From: Lutjanus erythropterus
Taxonomy: Eukaryota > Chordata > Actinopteri > Lutjaniformes > Lutjanidae
Length of the DNA stretch: 64,000 nt
Direction: 5' to 3'
Assembly (NCBI GenBank): GCA_020091685.1
Contig: CM034594.1
Coordinates: forward strand, 62,001 to 126,000
The notes under the pieces are model-generated. The model was not told the origin of the DNA, did not search any database, and saw only the letters and a program-made list of their open reading frames with translations. The translations under genes were made by a program, and so were the position numbers. Numbering within the stretch: position 1 is the stretch's first letter; every line of letters starts with the position of its first letter. Below, piece by piece: positions 62,101 through 64,000 of this stretch.

Positions 62101-63123
62101 ATGAATGAAAACTTATAAGAGCTCAGCAGCTGGACAGGAGCATCACATTATTATGGTTCCTGTTTCTAATTTTATGGACTTAAATCTTTTTTTTAACCAG
62201 GAAGTAACATGTTATTACTGTTGAATGTTGGAGCTTTTTCCTAACCACCAGTGAGGGGAGCTCTGATGAAAGTTACTGATTCAGTTAAAGACACTGAAGA
62301 TTCAACACAGTGAGAGTTTTGTGTTCTACTACTGGGCAACATGCCAGAGGGAAATCAATGTAATATTTTAAAATTAATTAATGTTAGTTAAAGATCGCTG
62401 CCATGTTCTGGATAAAAAGCATCAGCTGTACATCTCTCTCTCCTCTCAGACTGAGTCAGAGTCACAGTTCCAGGTCGTCATATTAAACCTCTGTCTGTGT
62501 CAGTCTTGTGTCTCACCTTTGGGACAGATTCTGTCTCTTTGCTCCTTCACTGTTCCCATTTTGTCCTCTCCTGCTGTGACAGGCTGCTCCTCATCCTCTA
62601 TGAGTCAGTGTGTGTGCGTGTGTTTGTGTCTGTGTGGGTGTGATTCCCTGAACAGATCTTTCAGCCAAACAATGAACAAAAAAAGAGACATTTTAGAAAC
62701 ACCAAACCTCAATCACTATGAAAAACACTGATCTATAACAAGATTTGGTGAAATGAGCAGTGAAATCACAGCCTCAAGCAATAGCAGTCATCTGTCATCT
62801 GTGTGACTGTGTCATTCGACTCTGCAGGTGATGGCCTCTCCCCCCTGCATTAGCATACGCAAGACCACTGCTTCAATCTGATGGTTTCATCTGGAGCTGG
62901 ACCAGATCACAGCACAAGACAGGAGGACACGAACAGACTGCAGGTGATGGACATTAACAACACACATGTGCAGATGGTGAGGTGTGTCTACGGTAAAACA
63001 AACACGCAGCAGCTGTGAAAAACATCACTCTTGCACACACTCACACTGATACTGTTATGTTTATCCAGAATTTAACTCTGTGACTGTGATCGCCAACAGC
63101 TGATAATTTGTTGTTTTGAATAT
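59111..63123. other. Unique non-coding DNA
   Basis: No gene recognised. There is a pyrimidine-rich run at 60920-61005 and an interrupted (GT)n tract at 62607-62642. A frame at about 61805-61961 follows an acceptor-like ttgtttccaaacag but resembles no family. Confidence 0.4.
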
Positions 63124-63135
63124 TGAATTTTAAAT

Positions 63136-63301
63136 AGTTTTGGGGCTTTTTGCTTTAATTGACAGGACAGCTGAATATATTAGAGGAATTGGGGATAGAG
63201 AGTGGGGAATGACACGCAGCAAAGGTTCATCTGTGGGAGACCTCACAGCCTCTGTACACTGGTCACATGCTCTACCAAATGAGCCTCCTAGGTTCCCCCA
63301 T
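63136..63301 (-). mobile_element. tRNA-derived SINE, reversed and diverged
   Basis: On the minus strand the head has an A-box-like GCTCATTTGGTAGAGCATG and then acagaggctgtgaggtctcc, followed by the body (ctttgctgcgtgtcattccc, attcagctgtcctgtcaatt, aaagccccaaaa). It is the same family as 28106-28314 but older, and its B box is degraded. Confidence 0.75.
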
Positions 63302-64000
63302 GAATTTGAATGTTTTGAGACACAACTCCTTTGTCCTCTCACAGAACATTGCTGCAAGACCGGGCCCTGTTATCACCATCACTGTGAGACAGCTGTGAAC
63401 ATCTGTCAACCCAGTGCTCTAAAAAGCAACTGCAGAGGCAGAACAGAGTGAACCACAGGTGAGTTTCCACTGCACCAGCTGTACTCAGTGATTCTCTTGA
63501 ACTTTTACAGAGGTCTAAATGATCTACAAAACTGTGTGTACTGACAAAGTTTTGCCTTCTAGCTGTGAGGATGGAGAGAAGTGGAAACAATCTTAAAGTG
63601 CATCATATCTGTGATCAGTGGGCAAATAAAACAGATGTCACAGTTCAGTGCCTTCCTCACCTCTAACTGACAGTCTTGTGCTTCTGTTTGTATGTGTGTG
63701 TGCTTGCACCACTCCTTTACATCAAGATCCAATCCAGGTATTTTACTTTAACAACTCTGGCTTCAAAATCTGAAATCCAAACCCATGCGCAACATGTCTG
63801 ATGTCTGAAACATCTGAAACTCTAATCCACAGAACAAACACAGGCAGCATGTGTGCGGTCTGTTAACAGGCGATGATGTTCTGGTTTCCTCTCATGGCCT
63901 CCTGCCTGCTGAGTCTCTCTTAACCTCTCTGTGCGTCACGTCCCCTCCTGAAGCCTCTCCTGACACTGTGGACAAACCCACAACACAGCCAACATGACCC
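63302..64000. other. Unique non-coding DNA to window end
   Basis: No exon, RNA gene or repeat recognised. The two overlapping frames at 63140-63451 and 63339-63590 are partly SINE and otherwise featureless. Confidence 0.4.

Noticed and set aside
1-64000. CRISPR arrays, bacterial operons, phage or toxin loci
   Set aside because: No regularly spaced repeats, no dense gene packing; the DNA has the character of fish intron and intergenic sequence.

Overview
The window looks like nuclear DNA from a teleost fish, probably a percomorph. It is AT-rich and poor in genes, and it carries vertebrate-type (CA)n/(TG)n microsatellites. It also holds many fish repeat types: a tRNA-derived SINE, a DANA/mermaid-like SINE, an L2-like LINE tail, a LINE with a restriction-like-endonuclease layout, several relics of small DNA transposons and one solo LTR. 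Most open frames are short and random-looking. Three runs of exactly 500 N are assembly gaps (5682-6181, 26704-27203, 48507-49006).

The only host coding segment I can defend is a 64-nt exon on the minus strand at 35376-35439. It encodes a signal peptide beginning MLYFWIHTVW and ends in phase 1 at a GC-type splice donor, inside a local CpG-rich patch. It most resembles the alternative first exon (1a type) of the IgLON cell-adhesion gene lsamp. If so, positions 1-35375 are probably part of a very long first intron, and 35700-64000 is upstream flank. That would explain why almost no other exons are visible. No Ig-domain exon was found.

Layout: 1-35 kb is unique AT-rich sequence with scattered relics. 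These are a TTAAAGG-type repeat (about 1061-1471), the RLE-like LINE (about 3800-5010), a hAT-like element with an 8-bp target duplication (5192-5561), a LINE tail (about 7095-7190), a DANA-like SINE (about 11447-11715), a solo LTR with 5-bp target duplications (12713-13041), paired tRNA-SINEs (28106-28467) and a DNA-transposon end (about 29180-29501). The putative lsamp exon and promoter follow at 35.2-35.7 kb, then a foldback element (about 36365-36861).

The largest structure is a direct duplication. Copy A (about 40450-48506) and copy B (about 49039-58440) are the same 8-9 kb unit, with the junction hidden by the third N gap. The copies look roughly 95% identical by eye in alignable stretches, but each carries private insertions: an L2-like LINE in A, and a hAT-like element plus TTAAAGG-type sequence in B. 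From 58.4 to 64 kb there is mostly unique sequence with one LINE-like repeat and one reversed tRNA-SINE. I see no operons, CRISPR arrays or novel multi-gene system. The duplication, the putative alternative exon and the cluster of TTAAAGG-ended relics are the parts most worth following up.
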